Shown piece by piece: positions 15,402 to 25,626 of a stretch of DNA of 64,000 bases. The translations under genes and the position numbers were made by a program. This DNA is from an uncultured Prevotellaceae bacterium (GTDB taxonomy: Bacteria > Bacteroidota > Bacteroidia > Bacteroidales > Bacteroidaceae). Each line of letters starts with the position of its first letter. Position 1 is the stretch's first letter. The notes below the pieces were generated by a model. The model saw nothing but the letters and a program-made list of their open reading frames with translations, made no database searches and had not been told where the DNA came from. Location of the stretch: contig CADCEW010000003.1 of NCBI GenBank assembly GCA_902800585.1, forward strand, positions 62,001-126,000, in the 5' to 3' direction.

Positions 15402-18313
15402 AAGTTATGAAACATTTGTTTTTTTTACTTTTTTACCTTTTTACTTTTTTACCTTTGTCGGTGCAGGCGAAGGATTACAAGTACAAGACTGTTGAGGGCG
15501 ACTTGACGAAGACTCGCATTTATACCCTCGACAACGGACTGAAGGTGTATCTCAGTGTCAATAAGGAGAAACCACGTATCCAGACGTATATCGCTGTGCG
15601 TACAGGTTCAAAGAACGACCCTGCGGAAACGACAGGTCTGGCACATTATCTGGAGCATCTGATGTTCAAGGGTACCAAACAGTTTGGTACGAACAATCCT
15701 ATTGCAGAGGCTCCTTTGTTGGCAGAGATAGAGCAGCGTTATGAGGCGTATCGTAAACTCACAGACCCAGCACAGCGCAAGCAGGCATATCATGAGATTG
15801 ACTCCGTCTCTCAGGTGGCTGCCCAGTATTTCATTCCTAATGAGTACGACAAGTTGATGGCTGCCATTGGTGCCGAAGGAACAAATGCCTATACCTCGAA
15901 TGATGTGACCTGCTATACAGAGGATATCCCTTCGAATGAGATAGAGAACTGGGCAAAGATACAGAGCGACCGTTTTCAGAATATGGTGATTCGTGGTTTC
16001 CATACGGAGCTGGAGGCTGTGTACGAGGAGTATAATATCGGCTTGACCTCCGACCAGCGCAAACTCTATGCTACAGCCAGTAAGATGCTGTGGCCGAATC
16101 ATCCCTATGGACTCCAGACCACTATCGGAACACAGGAGCACTTGAAGAATCCGTCTATCACGAATATCAAGAACTATTTCAAGAAATGGTACGTTCCTAA
16201 TAATGTCGCTATCTGTATGGCCGGTGACCTGGACTTCGATAAGACCATTGCAATTATCGACCAGTATTTCTCGAGTTGGACACCTGGTGCTGATGTACGT
16301 CAACCCGTATTCCCTGCATTACCCTCATTGACATCTCCAAGAGATACGACTGTTATTGGTCAGGAGGCTGAACAGATTTGGGTAGCATGGCGGGCCAATC
16401 AGGCTAATTCCTTACAGGCTGACACCCTCGAACTGATGGAGGATGTGTTGAGTAACGGACGTGCCGGACTCTTTGACCTGGATCTGAATCAGATGATGAA
16501 GGTACAGCGAGCCATTGGCAGTACACAACTGATGCATGACCATGGCGGTTTCATACTGAGGGGTACTCCTAAGCAAGGACAGAGTCTTGATGAGGTCAAG
16601 GCATTGATGCTGGGTGAAATCGATAAACTGAAGAAAGGTGAATTCCCTGACAACCTGCTTCCCAGTATTATCAACAACAAGAAGCGTCGCCATTATCAGA
16701 TATTGGAGAGTAATGAGGGGCGTGTTGATATGTTTGCGGATGCCTTTATCAATGAGGTGGACTGGCAACAGGAGGTAGGTAAGATCGATCGTCTCTCGAA
16801 GATCACCAAACAAGAGATTGTTGACTTTGCCAACAAGTTCTTTACCGATGGTTATATTGTCGTCTACAAGAAGCAGGGTATTGATACTACGCAGAAGAAG
16901 ATAGACAAACCGGCTATCACACCGATTCCTACGAATCGTGACCAGATGAGTCAGTTCGTGAAGGATATCCAGAATGCAAAGGTAGAGCCTATTCAACCAA
17001 AGTTCGTAGACTTCAAGAAAGATATGACGGTGCTGAAGACCAAGAAGCAGTTGCCACTTTACTATGTGAAGAACAACGATAACGGATTGTTTAATTTGAT
17101 ATTCTACTACGACTTCGGACAGAGCGCAGATAACCGCTACGACATCGCTGCAGACTATATCAAGTATCTGGGTACAGATAAACTGACCGCTGCTGATTTT
17201 CGTCAGAAATTCTATGAGTTGGCATGTGACTGGAATGTGAATGTCGGACCTGAGAATATCTCTGTTTCTTTGTCTGGATTGAGCGAGAACATGCCTCAGG
17301 CTCTTGCTCTGTTAGAAGATCTGTTGCAGCATGCGAAGGTTGACCAAGAGGCTTATGACAATATGGTGAACCTTGTTATGAAGGGACGTGATGATGCCAA
17401 GAAGAATCAGGGGGGATGTTTTGGCTATCTGTATTACTATGCCACAGCAGGAGAACGAAACCGTTATCGTGACGTGATGAGCGAACAACAGTTGAAGAAT
17501 ACCAATCCTCAGGTGTTGATAGACTTACTGAAAGGTCTTAGTGGCTTGAAACATCGTGTAGCTTATTATGGTCCGATGGCAGAGAACGAGATAACGGGTG
17601 TTGTCGACAATGTTCATAACACAGCCAAGCAGATGGCTGATATTCCTGAGAATAAACCTTATCTTGATCAGATTGCCAATAAGAATGAGGTATGGATTGC
17701 ACCTTATGATGCCAAGAATATCTATATGCGTATGTACCATAACGAGGGTCGTAGCTGGAATCCCGATGAGGCTGCCGTGCAAGAGGTATTCAACGAGTAC
17801 TTCGGTGGCGGTATGAATGGTGTGGTATTCCAAGAGATGCGTGAGGCACGTGGACTGGCATATAATGCTTATGCCTATTATTTCCAACCCGAATGGAAAG
17901 ACCGTAAGGAGTCTGTGGTAACCCATATCATTACTCAAAACGATAAGATGACGGATTGTATCACTCATTTCAATGAGATCCTCAATGAGATGCCTGCCAG
18001 TGAGACTGCTTTTCAGATTGCCAAGGACGCTGTCACCAAGCGCCTTGTCAGTGGACGTACTACGAAGACTGGAATCTTCTTTGCTTATCTCAATGCTCAG
18101 AAGTTAGGACTTGATATCAGTACCAATGAATTGATATACAAGAATTTGGCAAAGGTGACTCTTCAGGATATCGTCAACTTTGAGAAGGCTAACATGGCGA
18201 ATAAACCGTATCGCTATATCATCTTAGGTGATGAGAAAGAACTCGATATGAAGTCGCTGGAGAAGATAGGCCCCATCAAGCGTTTGACAATAGAAGAAGT
18301 GTTTGGATATTAA
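15398..18313 (+). CDS. M16 family zinc metallopeptidase (insulinase/pitrilysin type)
   Basis: The 971-residue protein has a signal peptide (about 1-24) and two M16 repeats. The inverted zinc motif HYLEH is at about residues 82-86 (GLAHYLEHLMFKGTKQFG). The second half is the inactive partner repeat (LPLYYVKNNDNGLFNLIFYY and GGGMNGVVFQEMREARGLAY). Such peptidases degrade peptides in the periplasm of Bacteroidales. Either ATG at 15398, overlapping the previous stop, or ATG at 15407 could start it. The hydrophobic core of the signal peptide (LFFLLFYLFTFLPL) is encoded by an octamer repeat, 15419-15456, so the repeat has shaped or replaced the signal sequence. Confidence 0.92.
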   Translation: MKVMKHLFFLLFYLFTFLPLSVQAKDYKYKTVEGDLTKTRIYTLDNGLKVYLSVNKEKPRIQTYIAVRTGSKNDPAETTGLAHYLEHLMFKGTKQFGTNNPIAEAPLLAEIEQRYEAYRKLTDPAQRKQAYHEIDSVSQVAAQYFIPNEYDKLMAAIGAEGTNAYTSNDVTCYTEDIPSNEIENWAKIQSDRFQNMVIRGFHTELEAVYEEYNIGLTSDQRKLYATASKMLWPNHPYGLQTTIGTQEHLKNPSITNIKNYFKKWYVPNNVAICMAGDLDFDKTIAIIDQYFSSWTPGADVRQPVFPALPSLTSPRDTTVIGQEAEQIWVAWRANQANSLQADTLELMEDVLSNGRAGLFDLDLNQMMKVQRAIGSTQLMHDHGGFILRGTPKQGQSLDEVKALMLGEIDKLKKGEFPDNLLPSIINNKKRRHYQILESNEGRVDMFADAFINEVDWQQEVGKIDRLSKITKQEIVDFANKFFTDGYIVVYKKQGIDTTQKKIDKPAITPIPTNRDQMSQFVKDIQNAKVEPIQPKFVDFKKDMTVLKTKKQLPLYYVKNNDNGLFNLIFYYDFGQSADNRYDIAADYIKYLGTDKLTAADFRQKFYELACDWNVNVGPENISVSLSGLSENMPQALALLEDLLQHAKVDQEAYDNMVNLVMKGRDDAKKNQGGCFGYLYYYATAGERNRYRDVMSEQQLKNTNPQVLIDLLKGLSGLKHRVAYYGPMAENEITGVVDNVHNTAKQMADIPENKPYLDQIANKNEVWIAPYDAKNIYMRMYHNEGRSWNPDEAAVQEVFNEYFGGGMNGVVFQEMREARGLAYNAYAYYFQPEWKDRKESVVTHIITQNDKMTDCITHFNEILNEMPASETAFQIAKDAVTKRLVSGRTTKTGIFFAYLNAQKLGLDISTNELIYKNLAKVTLQDIVNFEKANMANKPYRYIILGDEKELDMKSLEKIGPIKRLTIEEVFGY
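15419..15456. repeat. Octamer repeats that encode a signal peptide core
   Basis: Units TTTTTACT, TTTTTACC, TTTTTACT and TTTTTACC follow one another and are approximately the reverse complement of the array at 15012-15045. They code for the LFFLLFYLFTFLPL core of the M16 signal peptide. Confidence 0.7.
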
Positions 18314-18315
18314 AA

Positions 18316-18345
18316 TCGGAATAATTAGAATAATCAGAAAATAAT
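18316..18345. repeat. Nonamer repeats before the fumarase gene
   Basis: 9-bp units CGGAATAAT, TAGAATAAT and CAGAAAATA precede the ATG at 18352. They belong to the same AATAATCAG-like family as the array inside the macroglobulin gene at 38775-38819. Confidence 0.6.
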
Positions 18346-18351
18346 ACTATT

Positions 18352-19952
18352 ATGGCTAAAGCAGTTGAATTCAAGTATGCCCCGATGTTCCAGGTGGGCG
18401 AAGACAAGACGGAGTACCGCTTGTTGAGTAAAGAAGGCGTAACGACCGCCGAGTTTGAAGGTAAACAGATTGTAAAGGTATCGAAAGAGGCACTGACGCT
18501 GTTGGCTCAGCAGGCTTTCCACGATGTGGAGTTCATGCTGCGTCGTGAGCATAACGAGCAGGTTGCAAAGATTCTTACTGACTCAGAAGCTAGTGAGAAT
18601 GATAAGTACGTAGCCCTGCAGTTCCTGCGTAACGCAGAGGTCGCTGCCAAGGGGATCCTTCCTTTCTGTCAGGATACAGGTACTGCCATTATCCATGGTG
18701 AGAAGGGACAACAGGTATGGACGGGCTTTGAGGATGAAGAGGCACTGAGTCTGGGTGTGTTCAATACCTTTACCCAAGATAATCTGCGCTACTCACAGAA
18801 TGCTCCATTAAACATGTACGACGAAGTGAATACTCGTTGCAACCTCCCTGCCCAGATTGATATCGAGGCAACAGAGGGTGCCGAGTATAAGTTTGTGATG
18901 GTGGCAAAGGGCGGTGGTAGTGCCAACAAGACCTATTTTTATCCGATGACCAAGGCAACGATCCAGAACGAGGGTACACTCATTCCGTTCCTCGTAGAGA
19001 AGATGAAATCACTGGGTACTGCTGCATGTCCCTGTTGACCGTGAAACTTGCAAGTATCAAGTTCTACGATAACCTGCCTACCACAGGTGATGAGACTGGT
19101 CGTGCTTTCCGTGACATTGACCTGGAGCAGAAACTGATTGTTGAGGCTCAGAAGATTGGACTGGGTGCTCAGTTCGGTGGTAAGTATCTGGCCCACGATA
19201 TCCGTGTGATCCGTCTGCCTCGTCATGGTGCTTCCTGTCCTATCGGTATGGGTGTATCTTGCTCTGCAGACAGAAATATCAAGGCAAAGATTAATGCTGA
19301 TGGTCTTTGGTTGGAGAAGATGGATGCGAACCCCACAGAGTTGATTCCAGAAGAACTGCGTCGTCCAGGAGAAGGTGGCAAGGGTATTGAGATTGACTTG
19401 AACGAGGGTATCGATGCTGTTCGTAAGGAACTTTCTAAGTATCCTGTTAGTACTCGCGTCAATCTGAAGGGTACTATCATCGTTGCCCGAGATATCGCAC
19501 ACGCTAAACTAAAGGCTCGTCTGGATGCCGGTGAGGGTATGCCTGACTACTTTAAGAAATATCCTGTACTTTATGCAGGACCTGCTAAGACACCAGAGGG
19601 TTATCCTTGTGGCTCTATGGGACCGACTACTGCCAATCGTATGGATCCATATGTGGATGAGTTCCAAGATAATGGTGCATCACTCGTGATGATAGCCAAG
19701 GGAAATCGTAGTGACGTGGTGACAGAGGCTTGTAAGAAGCATGGTGGTTTCTACCTCGGTACTATCGGAGGTGTTGCTGCAGTACTCTCTCAGAGTTCTA
19801 TCAAGAGTATCGAGTGTGTAGAGTATCCAGAACTAGGTATGGAGGCTATCTGGAAGATTGAGGTGGAAGACTTCCCTGCCTTTATCCTTGTGGATGACAA
19901 GGGCAACGACTTCTTTAAGACGTTGAAGCCCTGGTGCCTGAATGCGAAATAA
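18352..19952 (+). pseudogene. Class I fumarate hydratase gene, broken by an internal deletion
   Basis: Class I fumarase is an oxygen-sensitive [4Fe-4S] enzyme that interconverts fumarate and malate; in Prevotella it serves the reductive branch to succinate. The first frame (18352-19036) covers the N-terminus with the cluster ligand FCQDTGTAI and ends GTAACPC. The second frame (from about 19034) resumes [20 protein letters not shown] and contains [15 protein letters not shown] and the C-terminal domain to 19952. The family normally has about 16 residues between these parts (the PYHIAxVIGGTSAE segment), so about 49 nt are missing at about 19033. All three cluster cysteines remain, but the frame is lost and a conserved active-site segment is gone. 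Both halves look otherwise conserved, so the loss is recent or an assembly error. Confidence 0.85.
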
Positions 19953-19958
19953 TTTTAG

Positions 19959-21536
19959 ATGAAGAGAATACTCTTATATGGAATGCTGATACTACTCCTT
20001 CCCCTGCGCACTATGGCGCAGGAGGGGGAGTTGGTTATCTTGCGAGGTGATTGTACTCCTGATATCTCTGGCAATACGACAGACTCCCATCGTGCGTCAC
20101 GTCGCCTTCCTGCCTGTAATACAGATTGGGATGCTGATAAGATATATAAGCAGTTGGTGATTCTGTTTTCTTTCTCAGACAACGATTTTCAGGAGGAACA
20201 TTCATTGGATTTCTATAATAGTATTCTTAATAAACCAGGTTATAACGAAGGTAAAGGTGCTGGATGTGTTACCGACTATTTTCGCACTCAGTCCGGCGGA
20301 CTTTTTAACTTGGAGTTTGATATCTATGGCCCCTATAAGGTGAGTCAGAAAGCACAACCTTATGACGAGCCAACTAGTTCGACTAAAAACTATGGACATG
20401 ATGCGATGCATGAGGCTACCCAGCAGTTTGTTTCAGAACATCCAGAGATAGATTTCTCGCAGTATGACTGGAACGGTAACGGCTATGTCAATCAAGTTGT
20501 CTTCATATATGCTGGCTATGGTGGCAATACATCGACAACCTATGGATATATATGGCCTAATACAGGTGCTTTCTCTACCGTTGAAACTTCTGATGGCAAG
20601 AAGATATCCAGCTATACTGCCAGTGCGGAGCTATGGACTCCGTCAACACCTAGCTCCTGTGGGATTGGCACTATCTGTCATGAGTTCTCGCATAGTCTGG
20701 GACTCCCGGATATTTATCCGACAACCTCAAATCAAGGCTATTCTGTCTGTGATGAGTGGGACTTGATGGATGGTGGTAATTTTACCAGTTGGGGATGGTG
20801 CCCGCCAAATTTTACTGCATTGGAGAAATACTTGCTGGGCTGGGTGGAATTTACAGAACTGGATGATGCAGCTTCCATTAGTGACCTGAAACCTGTTTCG
20901 GAGGGTGGAGAGGCTTATCGAATCAAGCACTCTGACTCCGAATGGTTGTTGTTGGAAAATCGTCAGCAAACCAAATGGGACAGTGGACTACCAGGTAAGG
21001 GATTGGTTATCTACCATGTGAACTACGACGGTTCTGTATGGAAGGGAAATACGGTGAATAATGACAAGACGAAGCGCCGCTTCCATCTTGTTCATGCTGA
21101 CAATATGGATTATGACGCATGGAATGCATATATCAAGGAGAAAGGGTTGAGTCCTTATGCTTCAGGTGATAGGATGAACCGTCGTTTCCTTAGCACCTCA
21201 CCTTATCCATATATCTCTGAGGATAAGGAAACGGTGAATAACGAACTGACTGACACCTCAACACCGGCTGCCACGATGTTCTATCCTAACCTAGATGGCG
21301 GTATGCAACTTGAGCAGCCGATTACGAACATCCAAATGACTGACGGACTGGTTTCCTTCGATTTCATGGGAGGTGCGACGGAAATCAAAGTCCCTATGCG
21401 ATATCCAGAGAAAGTGGATTTGCAGATGTATAACCTTTTAGGATATAAAGTGAAAACACCTGTACAGGGTCAGATATATATTATTAAGGAGTCGGATGGT
21501 AAGACTCATAAAAAGATTTATAGAAATGGGAAATAG
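19959..21536 (+). CDS. Secreted M6 family metalloprotease, paralogue 1
   Basis: M6 peptidases are secreted zinc proteases (immune inhibitor A type). The 525-residue protein has a signal peptide (about 1-20, ending RTMAQ) and the N-terminal KQLVILFSFSD strand. The extended zinc motif HEFSHSLGLPD is at about 240-250, followed by the M6-typical WDLMDGGN. The C-terminal ~40 residues (YNLLGYKVKTPVQGQIYII and a basic tail) resemble a degenerate type IX sorting domain; porQ and porE occur in this window. It starts 6 nt after the fumarase stop. The next gene is a paralogue that overlaps its end by 11 nt, so the two form a translationally coupled tandem duplication. Confidence 0.9.
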   Translation: MKRILLYGMLILLLPLRTMAQEGELVILRGDCTPDISGNTTDSHRASRRLPACNTDWDADKIYKQLVILFSFSDNDFQEEHSLDFYNSILNKPGYNEGKGAGCVTDYFRTQSGGLFNLEFDIYGPYKVSQKAQPYDEPTSSTKNYGHDAMHEATQQFVSEHPEIDFSQYDWNGNGYVNQVVFIYAGYGGNTSTTYGYIWPNTGAFSTVETSDGKKISSYTASAELWTPSTPSSCGIGTICHEFSHSLGLPDIYPTTSNQGYSVCDEWDLMDGGNFTSWGWCPPNFTALEKYLLGWVEFTELDDAASISDLKPVSEGGEAYRIKHSDSEWLLLENRQQTKWDSGLPGKGLVIYHVNYDGSVWKGNTVNNDKTKRRFHLVHADNMDYDAWNAYIKEKGLSPYASGDRMNRRFLSTSPYPYISEDKETVNNELTDTSTPAATMFYPNLDGGMQLEQPITNIQMTDGLVSFDFMGGATEIKVPMRYPEKVDLQMYNLLGYKVKTPVQGQIYIIKESDGKTHKKIYRNGK

Positions 21537-23007
21537 AAAGTTTCTACTATTGATAGGATTGTTGCTCTTCATCTTGACAGCAACGGCTGACGATAGCATC
21601 CGTATTCGGAGTTGCCGTCCAATAAATGGTGCACAGAAGACTGTCCATCTTCGTTCTGCAAGACGTACCAGTGATGTGAATCCTTATATTGGTGAACGTC
21701 GTCAGTTGGTAATCTTAGTTGCTTTCGCCGACAGATCATTCAAGGATGATGAGACGACAACGATGGAACTGTGGGATAATATTTTCAATACAGTGATTTT
21801 TTCAGAGGAACCTTATAAGGGCTCCGTTCATGACTATTTTTTCGCTCAAAGTTATTCCCAACTCAATTTAACGTTTGATTTGCAATATGTACAACTCAGC
21901 GAGAATTGTGAGAAGTATCGTAGTTGGGACACGAGCTATGGGGATGCCGATAATAATGACGATAATTCCCAGTATCTAGTACAGGATATCATGGAAGTGC
22001 TCAAGACACGTGACATCGACTGGAGCTTATATGACTGGGATGGTGACAGCTATGTCAATCAGTTGCTTATAGTCTATGCAGGAGAGGGTATGAACGATGG
22101 TGGTGGTAAGAATAGTATCTGGCCACACCAATGGTGGCTCAGTGAGCATTTGAAGGACCATCAGCCAGACGTATATTGTGATCCTGTGAAAGTAAACTAT
22201 GGTGACAAGGACTATCTGGTTGACAGCTATTGCGCGGTAGAGGAGATAGGGGTCACCTACGATTCCTTTGGTACTATCTGTCATGAGTACAGTCACTGCT
22301 TCGGACTTCCGGATTTCTATAATAGTAGCTCCAGTTATGTTGGGACTTGGGACTTAATGGACTATGGAAACTATAATGGTGACGGTTACTGTCCTGCAGG
22401 TTATTCCGCTCATGAGCGTATGTTGATGGGGTGGCTCGATATGACGGAGTTATCAGAGCCTTCTGTTATTAATGATCTCGGTAGTCTTGAAGAACAGTCG
22501 CAGGCTTATCTGATACGTAATGACGGTTATGCCAACGAGTACTATATTGTAGAGAACCGTCAACAGACAGGATGGGACCAGTATTTGCCTGGTAGTGGCA
22601 TTGTCATCTTCCATATTGACTATGATGAGGATGTATGGAAAAAGGGTATTCCTAATACATACAACAATAAGAGATATACGATTATTCCTGCCAACAATAA
22701 AACCTCTTATTCCGATAAAAATGCAGCTGACTGGGCTTATCCTTATGGAGAAAACGACTCCCTGACCAATCTTTCTATGCCTGCGGCTACGTTACTTCAT
22801 AAGAATACGGATGGGACTACATTCATGAATAAACCTATCTGGAATATGGAGGTGACAGGTGGTATCGCTTCATTTACGTTTATAGACGACCCAACGGGTA
22901 TTTGGGAACGGAAGATAGAAGGGCAGCCTCAGATATTATTTGATCTCGGTCCTATCTATATCATAAGGAATGCACGAGGAGAAATTAAAAAAGTGATGAA
23001 GCATTAG
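21526..23007 (+). CDS. Secreted M6 family metalloprotease, paralogue 2
   Basis: A second M6 protease, 493 residues from ATG 21526, which gives a clean signal peptide (MGNRKFLLLIGLLLFILTATA). An in-frame ATG at 21496 would add ten residues and overlap paralogue 1 more. The zinc motif HEYSHCFGLPD is at about 251-261 and WDLMDYGNYNGDGYCPAGY follows. The overall order matches paralogue 1 (RRQLVILVAFADRSF, DYFFAQSYSQLNLTFD, ENRQQTGWDQYLPGSGIVIF). The last 30 residues (FDLGPIYIIRNARGEIKKVM) again recall a sorting-domain end. The coding end overlaps the bidirectional terminator shared with clpB. Confidence 0.9.
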   Translation: MGNRKFLLLIGLLLFILTATADDSIRIRSCRPINGAQKTVHLRSARRTSDVNPYIGERRQLVILVAFADRSFKDDETTTMELWDNIFNTVIFSEEPYKGSVHDYFFAQSYSQLNLTFDLQYVQLSENCEKYRSWDTSYGDADNNDDNSQYLVQDIMEVLKTRDIDWSLYDWDGDSYVNQLLIVYAGEGMNDGGGKNSIWPHQWWLSEHLKDHQPDVYCDPVKVNYGDKDYLVDSYCAVEEIGVTYDSFGTICHEYSHCFGLPDFYNSSSSYVGTWDLMDYGNYNGDGYCPAGYSAHERMLMGWLDMTELSEPSVINDLGSLEEQSQAYLIRNDGYANEYYIVENRQQTGWDQYLPGSGIVIFHIDYDEDVWKKGIPNTYNNKRYTIIPANNKTSYSDKNAADWAYPYGENDSLTNLSMPAATLLHKNTDGTTFMNKPIWNMEVTGGIASFTFIDDPTGIWERKIEGQPQILFDLGPIYIIRNARGEIKKVMKH

Positions 23008-23020
23008 CCTCATCACTTTT
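22989..23020. terminator. Bidirectional terminator between the M6 gene and clpB
   Basis: AAAAGTGATGA (22989-22999) pairs with TCATCACTTTT (23010-23020), with A-runs before it and TTTTCTTTTG after it. It serves both convergent genes, and its left arm is inside the M6 coding sequence. Confidence 0.88.
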
Positions 23021-23026
23021 CTTTTG

Positions 23027-25534
23027 TTAGTTCCTGAAAATCAATCCTTCACCAAATTCGTCTATGATAATCGGCTTACTTCGGTCTACTTCATCGGCAA
23101 GAATCTTACGCGACAAATCGTTCAGTACTAGATGTTGGATAGCTCGTTTGACGGGTCGAGCACCAAAGTCGGGATCAAAGCCCTCTTGAGCAAGGTATTT
23201 GACAGCGGCATCTGTTATCTGCAATTGGATTCCCTGCGGTTCCAGCATTTTAGTCAATCTCTTCATCTGCAGACGAACTACGTCGGCAATTTGTTCCTGA
23301 GTCAATTGCTGGAAGGTGATGATTTCATCGATACGGTTGAGGAACTCTGGTCGCATCGTCATCTTCAACTGCTCCCTAGTAGCGTTGGATGTCATGATGA
23401 TGATGGTGTTCTTGAAATTCGCAGTCCGTCCCTTGTTATCTGTCAGTCGTCCGTCATCCAATACTTGCAGCAGGATGTTGAACACGTCAGGGTGCGCCTT
23501 CTCTATCTCATCGAAGAGTACAACAGAGTAGGGCTTGCGTCGTACAGCTTCTGTCAACTGACCACCCTCGTCATAACCCACATATCCTGGAGGGGCACCA
23601 ACCAGTCTACTGACGGTATGCTTCTCCTGATATTCGCTCATATCGATACGTGTCATCATTGTCTCGTCGTTAAAGAGGTATTCAGCAAGTGCTTTTGCCA
23701 GTTCAGTTTTACCGACACCTGTGGTTCCGAGGAAGATAAATGAGGCGATAGGACGTTTCGGATCTTGTAGTCCTGCACGACTGCGCCGCACGGCATCACT
23801 GACGGCAACGATGGCTTCATCCTGCCCGATGACACGTTTGTGCAATTCCTCTTCCAAATGCAATAATTTCTCTCGCTCACTCTGCATCATACGAGTGACA
23901 GGAATACCAGTCCAGCGTGATACAACCTCTGCGATATCATCAGCGGTAACCTCTTCGCGCACCATTGCATTGCCGTCTTGTGCAGAGGCAAGTTGATGCT
24001 GAATGTTTTTGATATCATCTTCTAATGTCTTGAGTTTGGAGTAGCGTATTTCAGCGACTTTACCATAATCACCTTCACGCTCTGCACGTTCTGCTTCGTA
24101 TTTCAGTTGTTCTATTTCTTGCTTGTCCTGTTGGATCTTGTTCACCAATTGACGTTCACCTTCCCATTTGGCACGATATTGTTGCTCCTGCTCACGGAGT
24201 TCTGCTATGTCTTTGTCCAATTGGGCAATCTTTGGTTCGTCTCCTTCTCGCTTGATAGCCTCTCGCTCAATCTCCAATTGAGCTAACCGACGGGTAATCT
24301 CGTCAAGTTCTTCTGGTACACTGTCGCGTTCCATACGCAACTTGGCAGCAGCCTCATCCATTAAGTCAATAGCCTTGTCGGGCAGGAAACGTTCGGAAAT
24401 ATATCGCTCGGAGAGTTGAACGGCAGCGATACAGGCATCATCTTGGATACGTACCTTATGGTGATTCTCGTAACGCTCTTTCAGTCCTCTCAGAATGGAG
24501 ATAGCACTCATCTCATCTGGCTCATCTACCATCACTGTCTGAAATCTTCGCTCCAATGCCTTATCCTTCTCGAAGTATTTCTGATACTCATTCAGTGTTG
24601 TAGCACCGATGGCGCGCAGTTCTCCACGAGCCAAGGCTGGTTTCAGGATATTGGCAGCATCCATTGCCCCTTCACCACCACCAGCACCTACCAGCGTATG
24701 AATCTCATCGATAAAGAGAATGATGCGTCCTTCACTTTTAGTAACCTCGTTGATGACGCTCTTCAGACGCTCTTCGAACTCGCCTTTGTATTTCGCACCA
24801 GCCACCAGTGCACCCATATCCAAAGAGTAGAGTTGTTTGTCTTTCAGATTTTCTGGTACATCACCACGGACGATACGTCCAGCCAGACCTTCTACGATAG
24901 CAGTTTTACCAGTACCAGGCTCACCGATTAAGATAGGGTTATTCTTGGTACGACGTGATAGAATCTGTAATACACGACGTATCTCATCGTCACGACCAAT
25001 GACAGGGTCGAGTTTGCCCTGACGAGCAAGGCTCACTAGATTCTTGGCGTACTTCTCCAGACTCTGATAATTCTCGTCAGCAGACTGTGATTGCACCTTT
25101 TGTCCTTGACGTAATTCGTTGATAGCGGCACGAAGATCTTTTTCCGTAATACCAGCATCCTTCATGATGCGTCCAGCTGTGGCTCCGTCTGTGAACAGAG
25201 CCAATACGATGGGCTCACACGAGACGAACTCATCGCCCATCTTCTGTGCATAGTCTTGTGCCTTCAATAAGACCTTGTTAGTGTTGCTTGACAGATAGGG
25301 ATCGCCACCCTGTACACGAGGCAAATGCTGCAACTCTTGTTGGATAAGCATCTCAATCTGTTGTGCATTGACTCCGAGTTTCTGAAACAGAAAATTGACG
25401 ACGTCTTTAGCTTTTGCCATTACACCAGCAAGCAGATGTGTTGGCTCTATGGTCTGTTGACCATTCCGTTGCGCAGTATTGACCGCTTCTTGAATAGCCT
25501 CCTGCGCTTTGATAGTGAATTTGTCGAATGTCAT
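23027..25534 (-). CDS. clpB: ClpB disaggregase with a deletion in the second AAA+ module
   Basis: ClpB is a hexameric AAA+ chaperone that resolubilises aggregates with DnaK. Residues 1-145 are the Clp N-domain. The first AAA+ module has GEPGTGKT (about 203-210), the coiled M-domain follows (about 395-520, rich in E, R and Q), and the second module has [13 protein letters not shown] (about 602-614). Start ATG 25534 is chosen because a strong AGGAGG lies 6 nt before it, rare for this phylum; a longer frame starts at 25579. The protein is 835 residues instead of about 860. After the sensor residue of MTSN (about 712-715) it runs at once into [20 protein letters not shown], so about 25 residues (the usual GSxxIQ helix region) are missing in frame. 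Function may be impaired. Confidence 0.92.
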   Translation of the reverse strand: MTFDKFTIKAQEAIQEAVNTAQRNGQQTIEPTHLLAGVMAKAKDVVNFLFQKLGVNAQQIEMLIQQELQHLPRVQGGDPYLSSNTNKVLLKAQDYAQKMGDEFVSCEPIVLALFTDGATAGRIMKDAGITEKDLRAAINELRQGQKVQSQSADENYQSLEKYAKNLVSLARQGKLDPVIGRDDEIRRVLQILSRRTKNNPILIGEPGTGKTAIVEGLAGRIVRGDVPENLKDKQLYSLDMGALVAGAKYKGEFEERLKSVINEVTKSEGRIILFIDEIHTLVGAGGGEGAMDAANILKPALARGELRAIGATTLNEYQKYFEKDKALERRFQTVMVDEPDEMSAISILRGLKERYENHHKVRIQDDACIAAVQLSERYISERFLPDKAIDLMDEAAAKLRMERDSVPEELDEITRRLAQLEIEREAIKREGDEPKIAQLDKDIAELREQEQQYRAKWEGERQLVNKIQQDKQEIEQLKYEAERAEREGDYGKVAEIRYSKLKTLEDDIKNIQHQLASAQDGNAMVREEVTADDIAEVVSRWTGIPVTRMMQSEREKLLHLEEELHKRVIGQDEAIVAVSDAVRRSRAGLQDPKRPIASFIFLGTTGVGKTELAKALAEYLFNDETMMTRIDMSEYQEKHTVSRLVGAPPGYVGYDEGGQLTEAVRRKPYSVVLFDEIEKAHPDVFNILLQVLDDGRLTDNKGRTANFKNTIIIMTSNATREQLKMTMRPEFLNRIDEIITFQQLTQEQIADVVRLQMKRLTKMLEPQGIQLQITDAAVKYLAQEGFDPDFGARPVKRAIQHLVLNDLSRKILADEVDRSKPIIIDEFGEGLIFRN

Positions 25535-25546
25535 AATTTGTCCTCC
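25535..25546 (-). promoter_or_regulatory. Strong Shine-Dalgarno site before clpB
   Basis: On the minus strand AGGAGG is followed by ACAAATT and the ATG at 25534. Such a full match is uncommon in this window and fixes the clpB start. Confidence 0.75.
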
Positions 25547-25626
25547 TTTTTTTATTATTATCTGTTGATGGAGGCACAAACATTATGCCTAATAGAAAAA
25601 GAATGACAAAATGACATTTTGAGCAG

